Assembly: GCF_018688335.1 (NCBI RefSeq)
Contig: NZ_CP061316.1
Coordinates: 1,488,001 to 1,552,000, forward strand
DNA: 64,000 nt
Source: Polynucleobacter sp. AP-Jannik-300A-C4
GTDB taxonomy: Bacteria; Pseudomonadota; Gammaproteobacteria; Burkholderiales; Burkholderiaceae
Direction: 5' to 3'
Shown: positions 38,550-45,029 of the stretch, piece by piece
Numbering within the stretch: position 1 is the stretch's first letter
How the letters are laid out: each line of letters begins with the position of its first letter
The notes under the pieces: generated by a model
What the model saw: the letters and a program-made list of their open reading frames with translations, nothing else
Told to the model about the DNA's origin: nothing
The model's database searches: none
Program-made: the position numbers and the translations under genes

Positions 38550-38729
38550 TTACACCTCCGCCTTACTGCCGGACTTTTTGGAGCGACAGGCATCAGAGCA
38601 ATATTTGACCTCATCCCAATTTTTAGCCCACGACTTACGCCACGTCATCTCCTTGCCGCAGACCAGACAGGTCTTACTGGGCAAAAATGATTTATTCCCC
38701 TTAAATCCTGCTTTTTCAGATCGAGCCAT
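38550..38729 (-). CDS. DUF2256 family zinc-binding-like protein
   Basis: A 59-aa protein read from the minus strand. It holds C21-x2-C24 (CLVCGKEMTWRKSWAKNW) and a second Cys pair C44/C48 (KYCSDACR), the DUF2256 pattern, probably a zinc finger. The gene ends 3 bases before the DASH cryptochrome start, so both are co-transcribed. In other bacteria DUF2256 genes are also found beside photolyase/cryptochrome genes. Confidence 0.9.
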   Translation of the reverse strand: MARSEKAGFKGNKSFLPSKTCLVCGKEMTWRKSWAKNWDEVKYCSDACRSKKSGSKAEV

Positions 38730-38795
38730 ACCTACCTATAAAAAAACGAATAGACTATTCGACACACGTAAAAGTCAAATGAAAACAAGATTGCT

Positions 38796-39692
38796 TTGAA
38801 AGCTTTTTATACCGACCACTATGTTTTACCACTTCCACCGGGACACCGCTTTCCGATGCAAAAGTACAGCCAGTTGCGCGACCTCGTTACACAACTTGAA
38901 GGCATCGAACTCGTAGAGGCACCTGCCGTTACCGATACACAAATTCTGTATGCACACGACCCTAGCTACCTCATGAAAGTCATTGCGGGGGATTTAAGTA
39001 CAAAGGAGCAACAGGAGATTGGCTTTCCTTGGAGCGAGAAAATGGTGGAGCGATCACGCCGTTCTGCTGGTGCTACTGTAGCAGCCGCAAAGGCGGCACT
39101 AGATGAAGGATTAGCAGTAAATCTAGCGGGTGGAACGCACCACGCCTATCGGAATATGGGCAGTGGATTTTGCGTTTTTAATGACTCCGCGATTGCAGCG
39201 AGAGCCTTACAAAAAGAAGTGGGCTCAACACTGAAAGTAGCCATCGTAGATTTAGACGTTCACCAAGGAAACGGCACGGCATCCATTCTTCAACATGACA
39301 AATCCATTTTTACGCTATCAATTCATGGTGAAAATAATTTCCCATTCACTAAAGAGCAGAGTGATTTAGATATTGGCCTGCCCAATGGGTGTAAAGATGA
39401 GAATTACCTAAAAGCTTTAGACCAGGGATTGGAGATACTAGATAGATTTAAACCTGACTTCATCATTTATCTAGCTGGTGCAGATCCCCACGAAGGCGAT
39501 AGACTAGGAAAGTTAGACATTAGTAAGGCGGGCATGCGCCAAAGAGATGAGCGTGTCTTTCAATATGGCGCAGACCGCCAGATCCCAATTGCCTTCTCAA
39601 TGGCAGGTGGCTATGGAAAAGAGATTTGCACTACCGTAGACATTCATTTCCAGACCATTCAAACCGCACTTCAATTTACTACTGCTTCTTAG
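38796..39692 (+). CDS. Histone deacetylase family protein (class II-like amidohydrolase)
   Basis: A 298-aa zinc hydrolase. Signature LPLPPGHRFP at residues 11-20, catalytic H115-H116 in GGTHHAYRN, zinc ligands D154 and H156 in VDLDVHQGNG, and the third Asp in AGADPHEGDRLG. Substrate in bacteria may be acetylated polyamines or acetoin-like compounds. Start is TTG; upstream the frame closes at 38769 and no ATG is available. Overlaps the convergent SYLF gene by 14 bases. Confidence 0.9.
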   Translation: MKAFYTDHYVLPLPPGHRFPMQKYSQLRDLVTQLEGIELVEAPAVTDTQILYAHDPSYLMKVIAGDLSTKEQQEIGFPWSEKMVERSRRSAGATVAAAKAALDEGLAVNLAGGTHHAYRNMGSGFCVFNDSAIAARALQKEVGSTLKVAIVDLDVHQGNGTASILQHDKSIFTLSIHGENNFPFTKEQSDLDIGLPNGCKDENYLKALDQGLEILDRFKPDFIIYLAGADPHEGDRLGKLDISKAGMRQRDERVFQYGADRQIPIAFSMAGGYGKEICTTVDIHFQTIQTALQFTTAS

Positions 39693-40311
39693 GTAAATTA
39701 TTAATAGTCTTGACATCATTAAGCTGTTGATCAACAAGATACAGCGTTCCGCCATAGTTGGCTTGCAAGTCGTAGCCTTTAAGTCCAACCGTATAAATTG
39801 TGATGTAAGGATTAAATGAGCGAATAGTGCCGCCAGATCCAGCAGAAAAGTTTGCATCCACATCCATGCCGCCACGCTGTCCATCAATTGAGGTCAATAA
39901 AAACTGGTCGATTGCATCCGTATTTTTAAAAAGAATAATCTGGTACTGATCTTGATATCCTGCACCAATCCCTTCGCCGGTTTTCATGGCTTGCATAAAG
40001 ATAGGTTCTGAGCGACGCTTATCAAATAAGACGCCCTCACCCCTAGCCACCACCAATAACACCACATTGACATTGGTAGTGTTAAAGACTGCATATCCTG
40101 GGGAGGCTTCTATATCCTTCCTGATTGCGGGATTTTGCTTAATGAGAGCAGCCAAACCCACCTTAGACATTGCAAGTGTCGCCTCTCTTTTCTGCGCAAT
40201 CTCTTGAGCAGTTAAAGGCTTTCCATCCGCACCTGTCGACTGACAGCCAGATAGCATCAATAAGCTAAACACCATGCATAAGACTGGGAATATTGATGAA
40301 GGGTGGGTCAT
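39679..40311 (-). CDS. SYLF (YSC84-like) domain lipoprotein
   Basis: A 210-aa predicted lipoprotein with lipobox LSGC (Cys near residue 23). The SYLF domain covers most of the rest: GYAVFNTTNVNVVLLVVARGEG, GIGAGYQDQYQIILFKN and a GGTIRSFNPYITIYTVG end. The family binds lipids in eukaryotes; the bacterial role is unknown. Confidence 0.88.
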   Translation of the reverse strand: MTHPSSIFPVLCMVFSLLMLSGCQSTGADGKPLTAQEIAQKREATLAMSKVGLAALIKQNPAIRKDIEASPGYAVFNTTNVNVVLLVVARGEGVLFDKRRSEPIFMQAMKTGEGIGAGYQDQYQIILFKNTDAIDQFLLTSIDGQRGGMDVDANFSAGSGGTIRSFNPYITIYTVGLKGYDLQANYGGTLYLVDQQLNDVKTINNLPKKQ

Positions 40312-40421
40312 AGCCGCCTAAGAAAGGTTCAGTATTGAAAAATAAGGTCTGAAAGACACATTTTATAGGCTTAGATCAGTTTTATAAAAGATCTAGAAAT
40401 GCACATTAGAATCCTCGAATT

Positions 40422-41300
40422 ATGTTTAGGATTAAAAATCTCTTCCTGCTAATAGCTTTTGGGCCAGGCTTAGCATGGGCGATTGATTTACAGCCTAACG
40501 ATATTGTTGCCCCTGCACCCAATAAAAACTACTTAACTTTAAGTTACATCAATTCAGAGAATACTACCCAATACAGAAACGGCTCCGCGCAACCCGGCAA
40601 TCCAGTGATTGCTACGCAAAGCGCAATTTTGCGCGGCTCTCGCACCTTCAATATAGGTGAATTGCCCGCAGTAAGTTATCTTCAGTTACCTTATGGAGCA
40701 ATCAGCCCCGCCGGTTCTTTTGCGAGTGCACCTGGCGATACCGGTATTGGTGACCTCAGTTTTGCAACAGCGATTTGGCCTTATGCCAATAAAAGCACTA
40801 GAACCTATTTAGGAATAGCTGGATATCTGATTGCCCCCACTGGAAGCTACTCTAGCCAAAGAGCATTTAATCTTGGTGAAAACCGTTTTCGAACAGACTT
40901 GCAGATCGGTTTTCAGGCTCCAATCACTTCAAACGTCGATGGCATGATTGCAGTCGACACCATGTGGTTTGGAGGCAATAGTCAGTGTGGGGCAGCTTGC
41001 GGGCTCAGCACCAATGGCGCCTTAAGCCAAAAGCCACTCACCACCACACAGCTTGGCCCAATTTATCGTATCAACCAAATCTTTACTGTTGGCGCCTCCT
41101 ATTTTTATGTAGCCGGAGGTGCAACATCAATCAATAACAGCTATCAAAATAATGTGGTGAATACCCAAAGATTTTTGCTTAGCGGTCAGGCGCACACGCC
41201 CATTGGCAGATTCTCCCTGCAATACGGCAGGGATATGGAAATCAAAAATGGGTTTGTACAAACTCGAGTACTTGCAGTAAGACTCGCGAAAGAGTTTTAA
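40422..41300 (+). CDS. Outer-membrane transporter of the phenol-degradation (MetA/DUF) type
   Basis: A 292-aa beta-rich exported protein: signal peptide ending GLAWA, then alternating beta-strand segments and a C-terminal aromatic-type strand ending LAVRLAKEF, consistent with an outer-membrane barrel of the PF13557 transporter family. Ends 2 bases before the convergent K+ channel gene. Substrate unknown. Confidence 0.75.
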   Translation: MFRIKNLFLLIAFGPGLAWAIDLQPNDIVAPAPNKNYLTLSYINSENTTQYRNGSAQPGNPVIATQSAILRGSRTFNIGELPAVSYLQLPYGAISPAGSFASAPGDTGIGDLSFATAIWPYANKSTRTYLGIAGYLIAPTGSYSSQRAFNLGENRFRTDLQIGFQAPITSNVDGMIAVDTMWFGGNSQCGAACGLSTNGALSQKPLTTTQLGPIYRINQIFTVGASYFYVAGGATSINNSYQNNVVNTQRFLLSGQAHTPIGRFSLQYGRDMEIKNGFVQTRVLAVRLAKEF

Positions 41301-41302
41301 AG

Positions 41303-42130
41303 CTATCTTGCGGGCGGTAATGGGGAGCCACAAGAAGAACAATAATGATCCTCACGGCCATATCCATCGCGCATACAAATCAAACAGGCGCGATCTCTAT
41401 TTCCTCGATGCGACCTTTTTGTATAAGACATTTCTGCTGTAACAATTCCGGTTGGCACTGCTAGCGTTCCCCATCCCATTAGCATCATGAGTGAGGCAAT
41501 CAACTTGCCTAAATCCGTTTGCGGGGTGATGTCTCCAAAACCTACCGTGGTCATTGTGGTGATCGCCCAATAGATCGAAACTGGGATGCTCGTAAAGCCG
41601 TGGACTGGCCCCTCAACCACATACATCAATGTGCCCATGACCATCACCACCATGAGAACAACAGACAGAAAGACCAAAATTTTTCTTCTGCTAGCTGCCA
41701 TCGCATCAGCTAGATGCTGATATTCGGACATGTATTGAGTCAGCTTAAAGATTCGGAAGACCCTAATGAGGCGCAAAATTCTGACATCAATTAAGGCGTG
41801 CAACTCTGGGAAGATTAAAGCCAAATAGGTTGGCACGACGGCAAGAAGATCGATGATGCCAAAAAAACTGGTGATGTATTTAATGCGATTCGGGGCACAG
41901 TAGATTCTGACAAGATATTCCACTGTAAAAAGACCAGTAAAGACCCACTCAAAAAAGGAGAGTTCTGTATGGAAGTTTTTCGATACCGACTCAATACTAT
42001 CCAATACAACGACTAGCAGGGAAAGTAATATGGCGAAAATTAATACCTGGTCAAATCGAAGACCCAAAGGAGTATTTGACTCAAAGACAATCTTTCTCAT
42101 CTTTTCTTTGAAGGATATCTGTCTAGGCAT
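41303..42130 (-). CDS. Voltage-gated potassium channel with C-terminal zinc-ribbon tail
   Basis: A 275-aa six-TM ion transporter. S4 has spaced arginines (RILRLIRVFRIFKL, about residues 118-131); the selectivity filter reads TVGFGD in AITTMTTVGFGDITP. After S6 a tail of about 30 residues has two Cys pairs (CLIC and CSSC), a zinc-ribbon-like element. Downstream of the second channel gene by 5 bases and last in the FNR-boxed operon. Confidence 0.88.
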   Translation of the reverse strand: MPRQISFKEKMRKIVFESNTPLGLRFDQVLIFAILLSLLVVVLDSIESVSKNFHTELSFFEWVFTGLFTVEYLVRIYCAPNRIKYITSFFGIIDLLAVVPTYLALIFPELHALIDVRILRLIRVFRIFKLTQYMSEYQHLADAMAASRRKILVFLSVVLMVVMVMGTLMYVVEGPVHGFTSIPVSIYWAITTMTTVGFGDITPQTDLGKLIASLMMLMGWGTLAVPTGIVTAEMSYTKRSHRGNRDRACLICMRDGYGREDHYCSSCGSPLPPAR

Positions 42131-42135
42131 TTTGT

Positions 42136-42612
42136 CTATTCCACCCTATTTGATTTATATACAGTCCAATACTTTTGCATCTCAATAAAGAGAAATGAAG
42201 CGGACCAGGTAATCAGGGTGAAGCCTGTTAGCGCCTCTACTCCGGTCAAATAACGTAAGTAGCCTTGTGCCACGATCTCACCATAGCCTAATGTCGTAAA
42301 GGTAACAAAGGACAGATAGGCGCAATCTAACAAGATCCCATGGCCGGAAAGCTCACCAACAAGCCCACCCATAATGGGGAACTGCAAGGTAAAGAAATAG
42401 CCAAAAGCAAACAGCCAAATCTCCACTATATGTGCCATGAAGATAGCGCCAACGCCTATTAAGACCCGAAAACGCGGCGCAATATGGGCTATCTTGGGAA
42501 GCAGCTTATCAAGCTGAAAAAGGGCTTCGTAATGCAAGAGGATCGCAATAAGTGCCAGAGATCCATTAATGATGAAGGCAGTGATGAGCAACATCGTTAA
42601 ATTATCCCCCAT
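42136..42612 (-). CDS. Potassium channel family protein (two-pore-loop type)
   Basis: A 158-aa membrane protein with about four hydrophobic segments and a K+ filter in FVTFTTLGYGEIVAQ (LGYGE in place of VGYGD). ATG at 42612 lies in a hairpin (see the repeat at 42604-42624); an in-frame ATG at 42594 with GGGGGA upstream is an alternative start. Lies 19 bases after the translational machinery gene. Confidence 0.82.
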   Translation of the reverse strand: MGDNLTMLLITAFIINGSLALIAILLHYEALFQLDKLLPKIAHIAPRFRVLIGVGAIFMAHIVEIWLFAFGYFFTLQFPIMGGLVGELSGHGILLDCAYLSFVTFTTLGYGEIVAQGYLRYLTGVEALTGFTLITWSASFLFIEMQKYWTVYKSNRVE

Positions 42613-42624
42613 TTTCAGGGGGAT
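42604..42624 (-). repeat. Hairpin over the K+ channel gene start
   Basis: ATCCCCC (42604-42610) and complement GGGGGAT (42618-42624) flank a 7-base loop. The annotated start ATG (42612 to 42610 on the minus strand) is inside the loop and stem, so the RNA could hide its own start codon. Confidence 0.5.
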
Positions 42625-42631
42625 AAAAACA

Positions 42632-43036
42632 TCAACCAGTAATAACGGTATCGCCTTTTAGAGCATCGACTTTAGCAAAGTACTTTTTAGCGTAAGCCAA
42701 TAATTGCCCATCAGTAGGATGGTCTACGGTTTCAATGCCAACTACCTTTTCGGCAATGGTGTGATCGTGCTTAGTGGCATGCTTCATCAAATCCAATTTT
42801 GCAGAACCAGGGCCCACAATCAAAATCTCTTTAGATTCCATCACCGCTTGAATCACTTCATGCAAGTAATGCTGATCTGGTTCAGCACGTGCGCCACTGA
42901 CAGAGCCACTTTTGTGATGAACGTTCTTATGAGTAGATCTAGTTTTAATGACTTCACTCTCACTTGCAGTGGGGTTGAAGTAAATAACGTGCGCCTCTTG
43001 ATGATCGATCCAAATTACTGAGTGATTAAATGACAT
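42632..43036 (-). CDS. Translational machinery protein (eRF1-like domain)
   Basis: A 134-aa protein whose segments MSFNHSVIWIDHQEAHVIYF, ILIVGPGSAKLDLMKH and VVGIETVDHPTDGQLLAYAKKYF match the short eRF1-domain-3-like proteins annotated as translational machinery proteins in Burkholderiales. Ribosome-related role is by family name only. Part of the FNR-boxed operon. Confidence 0.72.
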   Translation of the reverse strand: MSFNHSVIWIDHQEAHVIYFNPTASESEVIKTRSTHKNVHHKSGSVSGARAEPDQHYLHEVIQAVMESKEILIVGPGSAKLDLMKHATKHDHTIAEKVVGIETVDHPTDGQLLAYAKKYFAKVDALKGDTVITG

Positions 43037-43091
43037 ACTTTCTCTTTCTAATTAAAACAACAAAACATTAAATGCAGTAAATCAGGGGTGT

Positions 43092-43358
43092 TTAATCTAG
43101 AACTAAGTCATGACTAAACACATGTACTGCACCATCTATAGCATGACCAGCTAGAATTTTATTTTCCGCAATCGATAAGAGCTTTAGCTGATGATTCTGG
43201 AATAAACGTAAAGAATCCTTTTCAACTCCATCTACATCCAAATCTTGCAGCGCTTCAAAGCTAAAAACACATTGCATTGGCTTAGCATCAAGCAATGCCG
43301 GAAATGCCACATTGCCGTTCCCTAATAGGCTGGCAGGGCCAATAAACTCAAGCTTCAT
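43092..43358 (-). CDS. DUF1488-like protein
   Basis: An 88-aa protein with VAFPALLDAKPMQCVFSFEALQDL and a SLRLFQNHQLKLLSIAENKILAG stretch, fitting the DUF1488 layout (V-F-A-substrate-C-x-S-x-EAL, then LFxxH). Start: GTG at 43370 lengthens it by four residues; ATG at 43358 is preferred. First gene behind the FNR box at 43428. Function unknown. Confidence 0.6.
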   Translation of the reverse strand: MKLEFIGPASLLGNGNVAFPALLDAKPMQCVFSFEALQDLDVDGVEKDSLRLFQNHQLKLLSIAENKILAGHAIDGAVHVFSHDLVLD

Positions 43359-43392
43359 TATATGACTCACTTTATTTAGATATATACAAATC

Positions 43393-43441
43393 GCTTTCTT
43401 ATTGTGGTCTTATTTGACGTGGAAGTGTTGATATATATCAA
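43393..43441 (-). promoter_or_regulatory. FNR-binding site and promoter of the K+ channel operon
   Basis: A perfect FNR dyad TTGAT-ATAT-ATCAA occupies 43428-43441 (centre 43434.5). On the minus strand CACAAT at 43402-43407 is a plausible -10 (four of six consensus), giving a start site near 43391-43393 at the class II spacing. It drives DUF1488-like, eRF1-like and the two K+ channel genes. Confidence 0.72.
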
Positions 43442-43445
43442 AGAT

Positions 43446-43589
43446 CTATCTATCGCACTCAGAAAGGGTCAAATTTCTTTGTAATAGAAAATTCTGCGCC
43501 GTTCTAGGAAGATGAATTTCATGGGATTTACTGAGCTGGGCAGATCGGCGCAATAAATCCCCTTTACAGACAAAGAGAATTTGATTCAT
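43446..43589 (-). CDS. Possible 47-aa protein with PTP-like N-terminus
   Basis: An ORF read from the minus strand: MNQILFVCKGDLLRRSAQLS and on to TLSECDR. ATG is preceded by GGAGG with 8-base spacing. The ILFVC-x5-R start resembles low-molecular-weight protein tyrosine phosphatases, but the catalytic loop lacks the usual glycine and Ser of CxGNICRS, and the product is far too short, so it may be a fragment or non-coding. Ends just before the FNR box. Confidence 0.3.
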   Translation of the reverse strand: MNQILFVCKGDLLRRSAQLSKSHEIHLPRTAQNFLLQRNLTLSECDR

Positions 43590-43709
43590 TCGATCATCCT
43601 CCATGAAGGCGATGGCTCAATATTCAAAAAAGCGATCACCACATAAATCTGTAAAGTAAATTGCCTGCTATATCTTTAGCGTAAATTTGCTTTAATCAAG
43701 CTGATAATG

Positions 43710-43727
43710 TCGTCATAGTAATGACGA
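43710..43727. repeat. Short palindrome in the FNR-operon upstream region
   Basis: TCGTCAT and its complement ATGACGA around the spacer AGTA. Could be an operator; no independent evidence. Confidence 0.3.
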
Positions 43728-43843
43728 AGCTTTTGCCAAAGTATTTGGACTAATCTCAATAGATTCATGCCCTCATACTAATCGGCATTGGCAAAGTCGC
43801 GTAGCCTGCGGCTGAACCCCCTCACTTTAAAGCCCAGCAAAAA

Positions 43844-43868
43844 TAGGCAATCTAAGCTACATTGCCTA
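43844..43868 (+). repeat. Hairpin upstream of the FolB-like gene
   Basis: TAGGCAAT (43844-43851), 9-base spacer, then ATTGCCTA (43861-43868), ending 24 bases ahead of the start codon. No T-tract follows, so not a terminator; it could affect translation. Confidence 0.35.
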
Positions 43869-43892
43869 GAGAATCCATCAAGAAAGCCCTAT

Positions 43893-44285
43893 ATGCCATC
43901 AAATGCATTTGTAGAAATAAAGGATCTAGTGCTAAATACCCAGATAGGGACTTATGCTACTGGAGCTGTAGTTCCCGATCGCCACCTACTGGATCTCATT
44001 CTGGCAATTGATCCTCAGCTTGTCATGATAGCTAACGATGTCATGACAAGCGTCTTTGACTATGATCCACTTGTTTTACAAATAGACCAGCTTGCACAGG
44101 ATGGTCATTACGAAACCCAAGAACGCTTAATGACTAGAATTGTTGAGGCTTGTGCAAAATATCCACAAATTCAGTCCGTGACGATGAGTCTACGCAAGAC
44201 TCCTGTTAGGCACTGCTCAGGCGTCCTTGGGATACGCCTAGAAGCTGATACTCAAACCCTTGATCAAATGAGATCAAAAATCTAG
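43893..44285 (+). CDS. Dihydroneopterin aldolase (FolB) family-like protein
   Basis: A 130-aa protein of FolB size: IKDLVLNTQIGTYATG start, helices with VFDYDPLVLQIDQL and ETQERLMTRIVEACAKYPQIQ, and SVTMSLRKTPV near residue 100 (the conserved Lys position). No pterin gene lies nearby, so an orphan. Overlaps the convergent glycosyltransferase remnant by 4 bases. Confidence 0.65.
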   Translation: MPSNAFVEIKDLVLNTQIGTYATGAVVPDRHLLDLILAIDPQLVMIANDVMTSVFDYDPLVLQIDQLAQDGHYETQERLMTRIVEACAKYPQIQSVTMSLRKTPVRHCSGVLGIRLEADTQTLDQMRSKI

Positions 44286-44929
44286 GAAGCCTCTTCAACT
44301 TCCTCAATAAGATGATCATACTTTAAGAAGTTTTCACGATGTCTTCTGTAATAGAGCAGACCTTCTTTGAGGCTAGAAACACTAGCACCCTGCTCTAACA
44401 TTTTTTCCCATAGATTCCAGTCTTCTTGAGCATGCACTCCATCAGCGTATCTGCGCTTGTATCCAATTTTTTGAGCTAACTCAGTGCGATACATCATGGA
44501 GCCATGATGCTTGCCTTCTCGATCCCAATACAAGTCACCTTGATAAGGAACGGTTTCACCAGGCACTCGATCATGAATCTCTTCCTTGAGCTCGCCGGTG
44601 ACCACGATGTCATAGGTCACAATATCAGAGCTCGCCTGGGACAATAGCTCGATTGCATCTGAACGTAGCTAATTATCAGCACCAACAAACAAAGCATATT
44701 CCGTATCAATTCGAGATAACAGATCATGAAAATTATCGACCGTGCCTAAGTTTTGTGGCCTGAAGATATATTCAACCCCAGGATAGAAATTTGGCAAGTG
44801 CGCGCAATCATGAGCACCATCATCAGCAAAAATAATGCGGCTAGGTGCCACTGTTTGTGAGAGTAAAGACTCAATGCAGCGGGCTGCAAGGTGGCCATAC
44901 TGTTAGGAAGCGATAACGACTGTAATCAT
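44282..44929 (-). pseudogene. Glycosyltransferase family 2 pseudogene with two in-frame stops
   Basis: One frame runs 216 codons from ATG at 44929. It reads MITVVIAS-stop-QYGHLAARCIESLLSQ, then IIFADDGAHDC (the DxD-type diphosphate-sugar region of GT2) and VGADN-stop-LRSDAIELLSQ, ending with HAQEDWNLWEKML and a YYRRH tail. The stops are TAA at codon 9 (44903-44905) and TAG at codon 87 (44669-44671). By comparison with GT2 proteins both sit where Tyr is common (ASY, DNY), so each could come from one substitution. Fragmentary starts at 44851 and 44644 do not make a full enzyme. Confidence 0.75.
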
Positions 44930-44976
44930 AGTGCTGGCATTAGAGCACGGATAGAAGTCATTTGCATTTTGAGGGC

Positions 44977-45004
44977 AAAAAAAATGCCAACCCTAGGATT
45001 GGCA
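44977..45004 (-). terminator. Terminator of the first amidohydrolase
   Basis: TGCCAA (44985-44990) pairs with TTGGCA (44999-45004); the inner CC/GG adds two pairs. The A-run at 44977-44984 is a U-tract on the minus strand. It lies 25 bases after the stop at 45030. Confidence 0.82.
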
Positions 45005-45029
45005 CTCTTAACCTTAAATGCTTTTGAAA

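Larger units (their letters stand above)
43371..43892. other. Intergenic region (about 520 bases) without an annotated protein gene
   Basis: Contains the FNR box and promoter of the minus-strand operon (43393-43441), a possible 47-aa minus-strand ORF (43446-43589), a short palindrome at 43710-43727 and a longer hairpin at 43844-43868. Apart from these I see nothing that looks coding or structural. Confidence 0.7.

Noticed and set aside
44669..44905. Stop-codon readthrough or recoded amino acid in the GT2 frame
   Set aside because: The stops are two different codons, with no tRNA or recoding element seen; nonsense mutation is simpler.
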